From positions 1,612,001 through 1,676,000 of the forward strand of contig CAWBUL010000006.1 in the NCBI GenBank assembly GCA_963791885.1: 64,000 nucleotides of DNA. The letters run 5' to 3'. Position numbers and translations under genes: made by a program. This document shows positions 52,273-61,454 of this stretch, one piece after another. Within the stretch, counting starts at the first letter, position 1; every line of letters starts with the position of its first letter. This DNA is from CAVSUZ01 sp963791885. Lineage in GTDB: Bacteria > Pseudomonadota > Alphaproteobacteria > Acetobacterales > Acetobacteraceae. Under the pieces are notes generated by a model. The model saw only the letters and a program-made list of their open reading frames with translations. It had not been told where the DNA came from and searched no databases.

Positions 52273-53168
52273 CAGTCCTGCTGTCTGCGGCCGCCAACCC
52301 AGGGGTCGAGCGCATCGCGAACGGAATCGCCGAGCAGGTTGAAGGCGAAGACGAGGCATAGGATTGCCAATCCGGGGAAGGTGGCGACCCACCACTGGTC
52401 CATCACCGACGCACCGTCGGAAACCATCGCTCCCCATTCCGGTATTGGCGGGCGCGCACCGAGACCGAGAAAACTCAGTGTCGCGAAATTCAATATCGCG
52501 CGTCCAATATCGACCGCGGCCATGACCAGCAGTGCTGGTAAGGCATTCGGCATGATGACCCGAAAGAGGATGGAACCGGTGCGTCGCCCAGCCATCCGCG
52601 CGGCTTCGACAAATTCCTTGTCCCGCAGTTCCAGCACGATGCTGCGACAGACCCGCACGTATTGTGGCCACCAAACGACGGTCAGCGCGATGATTCCATG
52701 CCACAGACTCGCGCCAAGCGCTGCCGCGACGGCCATCGCCAGTACCAGGATTGGAAAGGCGAGAAACATGTCCGTAACGCGCATGACCAATTCATCGATC
52801 AGCCGCCCGCCGTATCCGGCGATAGCACCGATCAGGGTACCGAAACTGGCCCCCACCAGAACAACGATGAATGCGGCCGGAACCGAGGTCCGTCCGCCAT
52901 ACAATACACGGCTGAAGACGTCGCGGCCGAGTTGGTCGGTCCCGAAGAGATGTGCAAGGCTTGGAGGTTGGAGTCGATCGAGCACGTGCTGCGCGATCGG
53001 GCGGTACGGCGCCAATTCACCTGCGAACAGAATGGCAAGCACGAAGATCAGGATGATCGACAGGCTGATGACCAATTGCAGATCCGCCCGTACCAGCCGG
53101 ATCAAGCGAGCCGCGCCGCGCCGTCCGAAGCCGGCATTCGGCGCAACCGTGGTGGCACCCAAACTCAC
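52272..53168 (-). CDS. Peptide/opine-type ABC permease (DppC-like)
   Basis: 298 residues. The N-terminal anchor is about 30-55; then HLFGTDQLGRDVFSRVLYGGRTSV, the DppC periplasmic fingerprint, and the EAA loop ELRDKEFVEAARMAGRRTGSILFRVIMPNALP, with LSFLGLGARPPIPEWGAMVSDG near the end. GTG at 53168 overlaps the DppB stop. It forms the channel with DppB. Confidence 0.94.
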   Translation of the reverse strand: MSLGATTVAPNAGFGRRGAARLIRLVRADLQLVISLSIILIFVLAILFAGELAPYRPIAQHVLDRLQPPSLAHLFGTDQLGRDVFSRVLYGGRTSVPAAFIVVLVGASFGTLIGAIAGYGGRLIDELVMRVTDMFLAFPILVLAMAVAAALGASLWHGIIALTVVWWPQYVRVCRSIVLELRDKEFVEAARMAGRRTGSILFRVIMPNALPALLVMAAVDIGRAILNFATLSFLGLGARPPIPEWGAMVSDGASVMDQWWVATFPGLAILCLVFAFNLLGDSVRDALDPWVGGRRQQD

Positions 53169-54196
53169 CGCCGCCCCGACGCCATGGCGAGACGGATGCG
53201 CGGATCGAGCGCTGCGTAGGTCAGGTCCACACCCAGATTGACCAGTGTGTAGACGATACCGAACACGAGCGTGACGCCGATAATGGCTGGGAAGTCTGCA
53301 TAGATTGCTGCGGAATAGGCGTAATGGCCAATGCCGGGCCAGCCAAATACCGTCTCGATCAGGATGACACCTGTCAGCAGGTCACCATAGGCAAGCCCGA
53401 CGACCGTCACCACCGGGATCAGAGCGTTGGGCATAGCATGGCGCAGGATTGTATAAGCCTCGGTCGCGCCCTTACTGCGCGCGGTATGCAGAAAACTTTG
53501 CGGCAGAATCGACAGCATGCTGGTCCTGGTCATTCGGGTTAGCGTGCCGAGGCTCCATGTCGCGAGAATGAGTGCGGGAAGCAACAAGTGCGCGAGAGCA
53601 TCGTATAGGGTCGCCCATCGCCCGGTGAGCAGACTGTCAACCGTGTACATGCCGGTAATATCCGGCGGAGGGGTGTCCCATGTGCTCAATCGTCCGGGCG
53701 CCGGAGCGATGTTGAGCCAGAGATAGAAGACGTCTAGCGCGGTCAGAGCGAGCCAGAAGATAGGCATGGCAACACCGATTAGTGTGGCCATCCTCACCAC
53801 GACGTCGAAGGCGGAACCCCGCCAGACTGCTGCAGCGATGCCAAGCGGCACCGAGATCAGCACACTGAGAATCACCGTGGTAGTTGCCAGCTCGATCGTG
53901 GCAGGCAGATAGGATCGCAGATCATCGATGACAGGACGATGCGTATAGATGGATTCGCCAAGGTCGCCGTGTAGCAAATGGTCCAAGTAGACCAGGTACT
54001 GATCTGCCAATGGTCGATCCAGACCCCAGTGCCTGCGATAGGCGGCGACGATCGCCGGATGAGAGGCAGCCTGCTGGCCCAGTGTCGCAACGACCGGATC
54101 GGTGGGAATCGCCCGGCTCACCGTGAAAGAGATCAGGGTCATGCCCAGCAGCATTGGAAGCATCAGCACGAGCCGGCGTACGACATAGACGATCAC
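53165..54196 (-). CDS. Peptide/opine-type ABC permease (DppB-like)
   Basis: 343 residues. MIVYVVRRLVLMLPMLLGMTLISFTV is the usual first helix, then QYLVYLDHLLHGDLGESIYTHRPVIDDLRSYLPATIEL, and the loop TARSKGATEAYTILRHAMPNALIPVVTVVGLAYGDLLTGVILIETVFGWPGIG (described by its two core phrases). GTG start at 54196, with a 77-bp gap to the binding-protein gene. Confidence 0.94.
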   Translation of the reverse strand: MIVYVVRRLVLMLPMLLGMTLISFTVSRAIPTDPVVATLGQQAASHPAIVAAYRRHWGLDRPLADQYLVYLDHLLHGDLGESIYTHRPVIDDLRSYLPATIELATTTVILSVLISVPLGIAAAVWRGSAFDVVVRMATLIGVAMPIFWLALTALDVFYLWLNIAPAPGRLSTWDTPPPDITGMYTVDSLLTGRWATLYDALAHLLLPALILATWSLGTLTRMTRTSMLSILPQSFLHTARSKGATEAYTILRHAMPNALIPVVTVVGLAYGDLLTGVILIETVFGWPGIGHYAYSAAIYADFPAIIGVTLVFGIVYTLVNLGVDLTYAALDPRIRLAMASGRR

Positions 54197-54273
54197 CGGG
54201 CCGCCTTAGTGCTTATGCTCTCTCGAGAAGCACGGCGTGCCACGCGGCGCATTGTGGCATGCAGAACAGCGCA

Positions 54274-55938
54274 CTAAACGAGCTCGATGCTTCCTACATC
54301 GACGTACCAGACGGGATTTGTTGCCAGGGACTTGATGACGTCCTTGCGGTAGCCGACCTGGATGTTCGCCTCAAACAACCACGCATACGGCCCGATCTGG
54401 TTCATCAGCCGCTGCGCCTCGTAGCAAATCTGCTGTTGTTCGGCGGGGTCGAGGGTCACCATCGCCTGCTGGGCAAGGTCCGCGATCCTTTTGGCGTCGG
54501 GCGAATAGTCCGCGGTCCAACCTTGACGTGGTGCCGCCACATGGCCACCAGGGGCGAAGACCGGCAAGAAATCGGTCCAGCCGATGTAGTCGGCGCCCCA
54601 GAAGTGGATCGCAGCGTCGAGCTTCCCGGCCCGGAAATCAGTCAGCTCCTGGGTCGAGGGAACCGGCCGTAGGTTTGCGGTAATGCCAACATCCGCCAGG
54701 TCTTCCTGCACTTTGGCAGCGATGAGGCTCGCCGCGATGTTTTGAAACAGTTGCTCGGACGCATAGGTCAGATCAAAGGCGAATCCCTTTGGGTAGCCTG
54801 CTGCGGCAAGCGCGGCCTTTGCGCGCGCCGGATCACGCTTGATCCGTTCCTCCACAGGAAGCGCGTTCGGCAGGCCCGGTGGGATGCAAGACGCGATGTA
54901 TTGCCCACCACCAAGGTAGATCTTCGCCAGGCCATCATAATCAATGGCGTATTTGATCGCCTCCCAGGTCTTCGGGTTTTTGAGTGCGGGGTTGCGGTTG
55001 ACATGCACGCCGAGCCAGGGAAAACCCAAAGACGGAATGTTCAGAACCTCGATCTTCGGGTTTTTCTGCACTTCCGTGGCAAGATCCGGCGTCAGGTTGG
55101 CCGCGATATGTGCGTCGCCGCGCACCAGCAGATCTCGCTGAACATCCGGGTCCTTGACGAATTTGAAGACGATCCGCTCGAACGGGGGCTGCCGGCCCCA
55201 GTAATAGGGATTGCGCGTCACCGTAAGCTGAGCGCCATGCTCCCAGCTTTCGAGCATGAACGGGCCGCTTCCCGCACTGTGTTGATCAAGCCAGGCTCTT
55301 GCCGTGTCAGTGGTCGCGGCGTCGGTTGCGTCGGTGCCGCCGTGGGCCTTTAGCGTCGCGGCGCTGGCGATGGAAAGGAACGGTGAGGTCAGCAGAAAGA
55401 GCCAGTCCGGATTGAACGATTTGAGCTTAATCGTCACTTCGCTCGGTCCGCTTTTGTCGACCGATTGCACGCCGTCCTGGAACCAGGACGCGGGACCCTT
55501 CAAATAGGCCTGGCGCTTCAGAGAGAATACGACGTCCTCAGGCGTGGCCGGAGAGCCATCGGAGAATTTGATGTTGGGGTTGAGCTGGAACACGTAGGTC
55601 AGTCCGTCGGCACTGGCGTCCCATTTAGTAGCGAAATCCGATGTTACCTTGCTGAAATCGGAGCCGGGGAAGGTCAGAAGTTGATCATAGATGCCGCGCA
55701 GGAAAATCGGCACCGTCAGCTCGTTCGCGCCCTCGGGATCCAGGGTACGTGTGTCACCTTCTTGAATCGCGACGACGAGCGTTGAAAGCGTCTTCGTCTG
55801 AGCCTTGGCCGGAGACTGGAGTGCAGCCGCCATAAGCGCGGGTAGAGCAGCGCCGACGCTGGCTTTGCACAAGAGATCGCGTCGCGTCGGCCGCCAGAGC
55901 GCAGCTGATGCCTCGAGCGTCTCTTTGCGGCTGTTCAT
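54274..55938 (-). CDS. Peptide/opine-type ABC substrate-binding protein (SBP_bac_5), canonical order
   Basis: 554 residues. Tat-type signal (PTRRDLLCKASVGAALPA, with cleavage near PAKAQT), then the normal order of the family: N-lobe (TLVVAIQEGDTRTLDPEG, IKFSDGSPATPEDVVFSLKRQ, LDQHSAGSGPFMLESWEHGAQLTVTRNPYYWG) followed by C-lobe (AALAAAGYPKGFAFDLTY, AAIHFWGADYIGWTDFLPVF, QQICYEAQRLMNQIGPYAWLF). First gene of the minus Dpp operon. It provides an in-window control for the odd arrangement of the binding protein at 62464. Confidence 0.94.
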   Translation of the reverse strand: MNSRKETLEASAALWRPTRRDLLCKASVGAALPALMAAALQSPAKAQTKTLSTLVVAIQEGDTRTLDPEGANELTVPIFLRGIYDQLLTFPGSDFSKVTSDFATKWDASADGLTYVFQLNPNIKFSDGSPATPEDVVFSLKRQAYLKGPASWFQDGVQSVDKSGPSEVTIKLKSFNPDWLFLLTSPFLSIASAATLKAHGGTDATDAATTDTARAWLDQHSAGSGPFMLESWEHGAQLTVTRNPYYWGRQPPFERIVFKFVKDPDVQRDLLVRGDAHIAANLTPDLATEVQKNPKIEVLNIPSLGFPWLGVHVNRNPALKNPKTWEAIKYAIDYDGLAKIYLGGGQYIASCIPPGLPNALPVEERIKRDPARAKAALAAAGYPKGFAFDLTYASEQLFQNIAASLIAAKVQEDLADVGITANLRPVPSTQELTDFRAGKLDAAIHFWGADYIGWTDFLPVFAPGGHVAAPRQGWTADYSPDAKRIADLAQQAMVTLDPAEQQQICYEAQRLMNQIGPYAWLFEANIQVGYRKDVIKSLATNPVWYVDVGSIELV

Positions 55939-56259
55939 TGCTTCCTCGTCCCTTCTTTGTCTCAGGCGATGGCAAGTTGGCAGGCCACTTTCATCCCAGA
56001 GTTCGCTTATCGGAGAAGACTATCTGGGGCATGCTCCCCTGTCCACATAAGGCAAAATTATTGGGGATCTTAAATTCCGGTCAATCGAATCCAGTGCGGA
56101 ACCATAACGAAGTGCTCGACGAATTTCTTGCCTTATAGCATGCCATATCCGCCGGTTATGGCTGTTGCAAAAACCGGCATTTGACATGGACATTTCCGCG
56201 CCTACGCTGATTTGCGGCACTGCGCCCATCGGCAGGCCAGAATGAACCCAGGGGGCAGC
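55939..56259. promoter_or_regulatory. Divergent regulatory region between the two Dpp-type operons
   Basis: 321 bp without genes. It holds an inverted repeat GCCGGTT (56151-56157) / AACCGGC (56172-56178) with a 14-nt spacer, right before a consensus -35 TTGACA at 56181-56186. TACGCT at 56203-56208 (16-nt spacer) is a possible weak -10 for the plus operon. The AT-rich part at 56047-56071 (aaaattattggggatcttaaattcc) may hold the minus promoter. An activator or repressor binding GCCGGTT-N14-AACCGGC would sit next to the plus promoter. Confidence 0.4.
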
Positions 56260-57420
56260 ATGGGCATTCACACCTGTCGTGTGATCGTCGTGGGCGGTGG
56301 CGTACTTGGTTCGTCGGTGGCGCTTCGCTTGTCGCAGGCCGGCCATCAGGTCACGTTGCTCGAAGCCGATCGTCTGGCTGCTGGCACTTCGACCTGCAGC
56401 TTTGCCTGGCTGAACTCGAACAAGAAGACGCCGCGCGCCTATCACGATCTGAATGCCGCCGGGCTTTCGGCTCATCTCGAACTGAAGAACGAGTTTGGTG
56501 CCACACCCTGGCTGCATGAAGGCGGAAGCCTCGAAATCGTCGCCGAACCCAACACCCAGACCTTGCGCGAGAAGGTTAGGCAGCTCCAGGACTGGTCCTA
56601 TCCCGCCGAACTCATCAACGCTGCCCAACTGGCGGAACTCGAGCCTGACATCGTGACGGACGCCATTCCCGGCGCGACGATCGCGTTCTTCCCGCAGGAT
56701 GCGTGGATCGATCCGGCCATCTTTATTGCCTATATGATGCAGCGGGCGCGGCAGCTTGGCGCCACGATCCGCCTTGGCGTCCGCGTAACCGACATGATCA
56801 TCGAGGCCGGTTGCGTACGGGGCGTGGTCACCGCAACCGGTGAGCGGCTTGACGCCGATCTCGTCGTCAACTGCGCCGGCCGGTGGACGAACGACATGAT
56901 GGCTGACCCACATCTGCGCATCCCCATGGCTCCGCGTCTCGGCTTTCTGGCATTCACACCGCCCGGGGCAACCACACTGTCCCGCGTGCTGCGCACACCC
57001 ATCGTGGACATGCGGCCCGATGGCGCCGGCCGGCTGATGCTGCACGACAACGATATCGACAAGGCTGTCGATCTCGACACGCCGCTGCCGCCGATGATGA
57101 GGCACGCAGAATCGATGACGAAGGCTGCTGCCCGGTTGCTCCCGATGCTACAGGGCATTGTGCCGGAAGCGGTGCGTCGCGCCATCCGTCCCGTGCCGCA
57201 AGACGGCTACTCGGCGATCGGTCCGATCCCAGGGCTGAGCGGCTACTATCTGGCCGTCACCCATAGTGCGGTGACCTTATCGGCCCATCTCGGCCGACTG
57301 ATCGCGCAGGAAGTTGCCGGCGCCAAGCAGGAGTCGCTCGCACCCTTCCGGCCGGATCGTTTTTTCACCGGCAACCGAGGTCCCATCGGCGAATCCGAAG
57401 CACTCTACAACGCCGCATAA
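56260..57420 (+). CDS. FAD-dependent oxidoreductase (D-amino-acid / opine oxidase-like, DAO family)
   Basis: 386 residues. Dinucleotide motif VIVVGGGVLGSSVALRLSQAGHQVTLLEAD, the SFAWLNSNKK loop seen in glycine/sarcosine-oxidase relatives, VVNCAGRW, and the C-terminal RPVPQDGYSAIGPIPGLSGYYLA FAD clamp. DAO enzymes oxidise secondary amines, including opines. ATG at 56260 has GGGGG 5 nt upstream; ATG 56242 would add six residues. First gene of the plus operon (56260 to beyond 64000). With the octopine-dehydrogenase-family enzyme next to it, it suggests processing of an opine-like N-substituted amino acid. Confidence 0.88.
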   Translation: MGIHTCRVIVVGGGVLGSSVALRLSQAGHQVTLLEADRLAAGTSTCSFAWLNSNKKTPRAYHDLNAAGLSAHLELKNEFGATPWLHEGGSLEIVAEPNTQTLREKVRQLQDWSYPAELINAAQLAELEPDIVTDAIPGATIAFFPQDAWIDPAIFIAYMMQRARQLGATIRLGVRVTDMIIEAGCVRGVVTATGERLDADLVVNCAGRWTNDMMADPHLRIPMAPRLGFLAFTPPGATTLSRVLRTPIVDMRPDGAGRLMLHDNDIDKAVDLDTPLPPMMRHAESMTKAAARLLPMLQGIVPEAVRRAIRPVPQDGYSAIGPIPGLSGYYLAVTHSAVTLSAHLGRLIAQEVAGAKQESLAPFRPDRFFTGNRGPIGESEALYNAA

Positions 57421-57430
57421 AGGACGCAGC

Positions 57431-58498
57431 ATGCGCGTTACCGTCATCGGCACCGGTTCCATTGCGCTCGGCACGTCGGCTTTCCTGGCCGAGCATGGGC
57501 ACCAGCCTGTGCTGTGGTCGCCCTCCGGTCGTGCGTCGCCTCTTGCAGCATCGAACACGATCCACGCCGAGGGGGCGCTGACCGGCTCCTATCCGGTCAG
57601 CGTCGCAGCTACTTGCAGGGATGCCTTACAGGACGCCGATGCGGTTCTGATTGCGCTCCCGGCAAATTATCACCGCGCGGCCATGGATGCGCTGGCGCCG
57701 CATTTGCAACCGCGTCAGACCGTGCTGATCAGTGGCCATCTATCCTTTGGCGCGCTCTATCTCGCCGAACTCCTTCACGCTCGCGGTCTTGCCGTGCCGA
57801 TTGGGGCCTGGGGCACCACCGTCACCACCGGCCGCCGCCTTGCACCGGACCGTGTGCGCGTTAGCAATATCCGCCAGCGTGTGGATGCGGCCGCGATCCC
57901 AAGGCGTGACGCAGACAGTGTCCTTACTCTATGCCAAACGCTGTTTGGCGACCGTTTCATGCTGCGCGACAATCTTCTCGCCATCGCGCTCAGCAACGTG
58001 AATCCGCAAAATCACATGGCGATCGCGCTTTGCAACCTCACGCGCATGGAGCGAGGAGAGGAGTGGCGCCAAGCTGCCAACACCACCAACGCCGTCGGGC
58101 GATTGATCGAAGCACTGGATCAGGAACGTCTGGCGATTGCCGCCGCCTTGGGCGTATCCGTCCGCACGGTCCGCGAGCATTTCGCTTTGTCCTTCAACGT
58201 TCCGGCCGGGCCTATCGGCGAAATGTCTGCCGTGCTCGCAAGCCGCACCGATACTATTGCGCCGGCGACGCTGGATACCCGCTACGTGCTGGAAGACGCG
58301 CCCTTCGGCCTCTATCCCACTGTCCTGCTCGGTGACATCACCGGCCACCCCGCAACCCTCCACCGCTCGGGCCTAGCCCTGTTCTCCGCCCTCTATGGCC
58401 ACGACCTTGCCGCGGATAACGATCTGCTGCCGGCCATCGAGTTCGCCCAGCTGTCTCTCGACCGCCTTCGACGCCTGGCCAGTACAGGCTGGGACTGA
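57431..58498 (+). CDS. NAD/NADP octopine/nopaline dehydrogenase family protein
   Basis: 355 residues. Rossmann motif VIGTGSIALGTSAFLAEHGHQPVLWS, then LIALPANYHRAAMDALAPHL, the family's LISGHLSFGALYLAELL, and the C-terminal catalytic block LSNVNPQNHMAIALCNLTRM with the His of 'NHM' as likely active residue. These enzymes reductively join an amino acid and a keto acid, or reverse the reaction. ATG at 57431 follows AAAGGA and lies 10 bp after the oxidase. Its TGA overlaps the permease ATG by one base (TGATG). Close to the DAO gene, both directions of opine metabolism may be present. Confidence 0.88.
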   Translation: MRVTVIGTGSIALGTSAFLAEHGHQPVLWSPSGRASPLAASNTIHAEGALTGSYPVSVAATCRDALQDADAVLIALPANYHRAAMDALAPHLQPRQTVLISGHLSFGALYLAELLHARGLAVPIGAWGTTVTTGRRLAPDRVRVSNIRQRVDAAAIPRRDADSVLTLCQTLFGDRFMLRDNLLAIALSNVNPQNHMAIALCNLTRMERGEEWRQAANTTNAVGRLIEALDQERLAIAAALGVSVRTVREHFALSFNVPAGPIGEMSAVLASRTDTIAPATLDTRYVLEDAPFGLYPTVLLGDITGHPATLHRSGLALFSALYGHDLAADNDLLPAIEFAQLSLDRLRRLASTGWD

Positions 58499-59460
58499 TG
58501 GCGCGATTCATCCTGCGCCGCCTGATCTTTTCGGTGGTGCTGGTGCTCGGTGTCAGCATGATCCTGTATGCGCTGATCAACTCGATCGGCAATCCGATCC
58601 AAATTCTGCTCTCCGAGCGGCCGGGCGTCACCGATCAGATCATTGCCAGTATGACCAAATACTATGGTCTCGAAGGCAACATGGTGACGCGCTATTTCCA
58701 CTGGCTCAACTCTCTGCTCCATCTCAATTTCGGCACCAGCATCATCTATAATCAGCCAGTCGGCGGAATGCTGGTCACCTATGGCTGGGAAACCCTGAAA
58801 ATCCAGGTCCCCGCGATATTGATCGCCGTCGCTATCTCCACCGGGGTCTCGGTCGCCGCCGCGACCCGTCAGAACAGCAAGCTCGATCTCAGCGTGATCA
58901 CCGGTGCGATGCTGGGCCATTCGCTGCCCGGCTTCTTCGTTGGCATCCTGCTGATCCTGGTGTTTTCCTACTGGTGCGGTATCCTGCCGAGCTACGGTGC
59001 TTATTCCACCAGCGATCTCATCATGCACAGCAGTATCATCGACGGGCTGTGGCATATGGTCCTGCCTATCGCGATGCTGACGCTGTTCAACACCGCAACG
59101 CTCACGTTGCTCACACGATCGAGCCTCATCACAGTGCTGCGGCAGGACTACATCACCGCCTTGCGCGCCAGCGGCCTCCTTGCCCGCCGCGTCGTCTTCG
59201 GACATGCGCTGCGCAACGCCTTCATCCCGGTTCTAACCTATCTCGGCATTCTGTTCGGCCTGATGCTCGGTACTGCACCGGTGACGGAGACAGTGTTCAC
59301 CTGGCCCGGGCTCGGCGCTCTCTATATCCTTGCCATCCAGCAGCTCGACTATCCGGTGATTATGGGCGAAACGATGGTGATTGCCGTCATGCTTGCGACC
59401 GCTACGCTCCTGACGGACCTTGTTTACATGCTCATTGACCCGCGGATCCGCCTGTCATGA
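58498..59460 (+). CDS. Peptide/opine-type ABC permease (DppB-like)
   Basis: 320 residues. MARFILRRLIFSVVLVLGVSMILYALI is the first helix, and MVTRYFHWLNSLLHLNFGTSIIYNQPVGGML the periplasmic stretch. Coupling loop ALRASGLLARRVVFGHALRNAFIPVLTYLGILFGLMLG and VFTWPGLGALYILAIQQLDYPVIMG near the end. Overlaps the ODH stop by one base and the DppC start by four. Confidence 0.94.
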   Translation: MARFILRRLIFSVVLVLGVSMILYALINSIGNPIQILLSERPGVTDQIIASMTKYYGLEGNMVTRYFHWLNSLLHLNFGTSIIYNQPVGGMLVTYGWETLKIQVPAILIAVAISTGVSVAAATRQNSKLDLSVITGAMLGHSLPGFFVGILLILVFSYWCGILPSYGAYSTSDLIMHSSIIDGLWHMVLPIAMLTLFNTATLTLLTRSSLITVLRQDYITALRASGLLARRVVFGHALRNAFIPVLTYLGILFGLMLGTAPVTETVFTWPGLGALYILAIQQLDYPVIMGETMVIAVMLATATLLTDLVYMLIDPRIRLS

Positions 59461-60437
59461 TGGTCACTGACAGCGACGCGGCGCCCATTTCCATTCCGAT
59501 CGAAAATGTTGCGGTCTCTGCGCTGTCGCCAGAGCTGATTGCGTCGAAGCCGGCTGGCGTCTGGCGGCAAAGTTGGCACCGCTTCCGTCGCAACCGCGCC
59601 GGCATGATCGGTATGGTGATCGTCCTGCTCGTTCTGTTCGTCGCGCTCACCTGTTCCTTTACCGCACCCTATGGCCCAACCGATCAATCCGCGTTGTTCA
59701 GCTACGGGATCGATAAACCTCCTACCTGGACCTACCTGCTGGGGACCGACCGGAACGGCTATGACGTGCTTAGCCGCGTGATGTACGGTGCTGGTCCGGC
59801 CCTCAGCGTCGGGGTCGGCGCGATGGTTCTTGCCTCCTTCATCGGGATCGCGATCGGCGGCATCTCCGGCTACCTTGGCGGCTTCGCCGATGAACTGCTG
59901 ATGCGCTTTACCGAGCTGTTCATGGTGATCCCGATCTTCGTCGTCCTGCTTGCGGCCGTGCGCCTGTTCGGCATCGTCGTCGTCGGCACCTGGGTCGCGA
60001 ACATTCCCCATCTCACCCTGATGACAATCGCCTTTCTCCTCGGTCTGTTCGCATGGCCGCCGATGGCCCGCGTCGCGCGTGCGGAGTTCCTGCGCCTGAA
60101 GTCGGCGGAGTTCGTCGAAGCCGCAATCTGTATCGGTGCTACCCGGCGTAGCATCGTGGTCGGTCATATCCTGCCGAACGCGTTGCCTCCGCTGATCGTC
60201 ATCATCGCTTTGGGGATCGGCAGCGCAATATTGACCGAAGCAATGGTGAGCTTCCTGGGCTTCGGCGACTCGAGCTCCGTCAGTTGGGGCCAGATGCTCT
60301 ATCTCAACTACGGCGTTTTGCGCATCGCGCCGTGGGCTTCGATCGCACCGGGCACCGCCATCTTTATCACCGTGCTCGGATTCAATCTCCTGGCCGACGG
60401 ATTGAGCGACGCGTTCAATCCCCGGCAAAGGCACTGA
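59457..60437 (+). CDS. Peptide/opine-type ABC permease (DppC-like)
   Basis: 326 residues. The N-terminal tail of about 45 residues precedes the first helix GMIGMVIVLLVLFVALTCSF, then LLGTDRNGYDVLSRVMYGA (DppC fingerprint), and the EAA loop RLKSAEFVEAAICIGATRRSIVVGHILPNALPP, with AMVSFLGFGDSSSVSWGQML. ATG at 59457 overlaps DppB's stop (ATGA). Confidence 0.94.
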   Translation: MMVTDSDAAPISIPIENVAVSALSPELIASKPAGVWRQSWHRFRRNRAGMIGMVIVLLVLFVALTCSFTAPYGPTDQSALFSYGIDKPPTWTYLLGTDRNGYDVLSRVMYGAGPALSVGVGAMVLASFIGIAIGGISGYLGGFADELLMRFTELFMVIPIFVVLLAAVRLFGIVVVGTWVANIPHLTLMTIAFLLGLFAWPPMARVARAEFLRLKSAEFVEAAICIGATRRSIVVGHILPNALPPLIVIIALGIGSAILTEAMVSFLGFGDSSSVSWGQMLYLNYGVLRIAPWASIAPGTAIFITVLGFNLLADGLSDAFNPRQRH

Positions 60438-60440
60438 CGC

Positions 60441-61454
60441 ATGAGCACCTCCCTGCTCGAAGTGCAGGCGCTGCAGGTGCATTTTATCTCGCGCAGCAGC
60501 ACTGTCCGTGCAGTGGATGGGGTAGACTTCTCCGTTGCCCAAGGCGAGACGTTGTGCATCGTCGGCGAAAGCGGCAGCGGCAAAACGATCACCAGTCTTG
60601 CGTTGCTGCGGCTCGTCCCGCCCCCCGGAAAGATCGTCGAAGGCAGCATCAGCTTCGAGGGCACCGACCTGCTGCGCCTTTCGGACGCGCAGATGGAGAG
60701 GATTCGCGGGCGCCGCATGGCGATGATCTTCCAGAATCCAGGAAGCTCGCTCGATCCCGTATACAGCGTTGGCGCGCAATTGTCGGAGATTTTGCGTGCA
60801 CACGAGAAACTCGGCCGGAGCGAGACCGAATCCCGAGTCGTTTCCCTGCTGCGCGAAGTTGGCATCAGTGATCCTGGCGATCGCACGCGTCAGTATCCGC
60901 ATGAGCTCAGCGGCGGCATGAAACAGCGCATCTGTATCGCGCGCGCACTGCTGTGCAAGCCGGCTCTGGTCCTTGCTGACGAGCCGACGACTGCGCTTGA
61001 TGTCACGATCCAGGCGCAGATCCTGGAGCTGTTGCGCGAGATGCGGCGCCGTCACGATATGTCGATGGTGCTGGTGACGCATGACATGGGTGTGGTCGCG
61101 CAGATGGCCGACCGGGTGGCCGTGATGTACGCTGGAAGGGTGTGCGAGACGGGGAGCGCCCGGACGATCTTCGCCTCGCCTCTGCATCCGTATACCCGTG
61201 CGCTGCTTGAAAGCACGCCGCGCATCGATCGCAGCTACCGGCGCGTCCGAGGACAGCGGCTGACCGCGATCTCGGGCCGGCCGCCCGACATGGCGCACCC
61301 GCCTGCGGGCTGCCGCTTCCACGATCGCTGCCCCGACCGCATTGCAGACTGCGCGCGCGTGACGCCGATCGAAACCACTATAGCACCCGGCCATACCGTC
61401 AGCTGTATCCGCCAGGGAAGCCGCGCGGCGCCGGTGGAGGAGCAGGCGGCATGA
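60441..61454 (+). CDS. Peptide/opine-type ABC ATPase (DppD-like)
   Basis: 337 residues. Walker A VGESGSGKTITSLALLRLV, signature ELSGGMKQRICIARALL, Walker B LVLADEPTTALDVTIQAQI, H-loop LVTHDMGVVAQMADRVAVMYAGR. C-terminal oligo/dipeptide domain with CRFHDRCPDRIADC (Fe-S-like cysteines of the family). Follows DppC after 3 bp and overlaps DppF by 4 bp. Confidence 0.95.
   Translation: MSTSLLEVQALQVHFISRSSTVRAVDGVDFSVAQGETLCIVGESGSGKTITSLALLRLVPPPGKIVEGSISFEGTDLLRLSDAQMERIRGRRMAMIFQNPGSSLDPVYSVGAQLSEILRAHEKLGRSETESRVVSLLREVGISDPGDRTRQYPHELSGGMKQRICIARALLCKPALVLADEPTTALDVTIQAQILELLREMRRRHDMSMVLVTHDMGVVAQMADRVAVMYAGRVCETGSARTIFASPLHPYTRALLESTPRIDRSYRRVRGQRLTAISGRPPDMAHPPAGCRFHDRCPDRIADCARVTPIETTIAPGHTVSCIRQGSRAAPVEEQAA

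Noticed and set aside
50302..52704. An 800-codon version of the fused ATPase starting at 52704 and ending at 50302
   Set aside because: The first 144 codons are antisense-type shadow over the permease gene, and the last part is the wrong phase after the frameshift.
59424..61394. A 656-codon open frame on the minus strand across the plus-strand Dpp genes
   Set aside because: It is antisense to DppC and DppD, which have complete motifs. The composition (His-, Gln-, Asp- and Arg-rich with no domains) is the usual shadow of high-GC genes.
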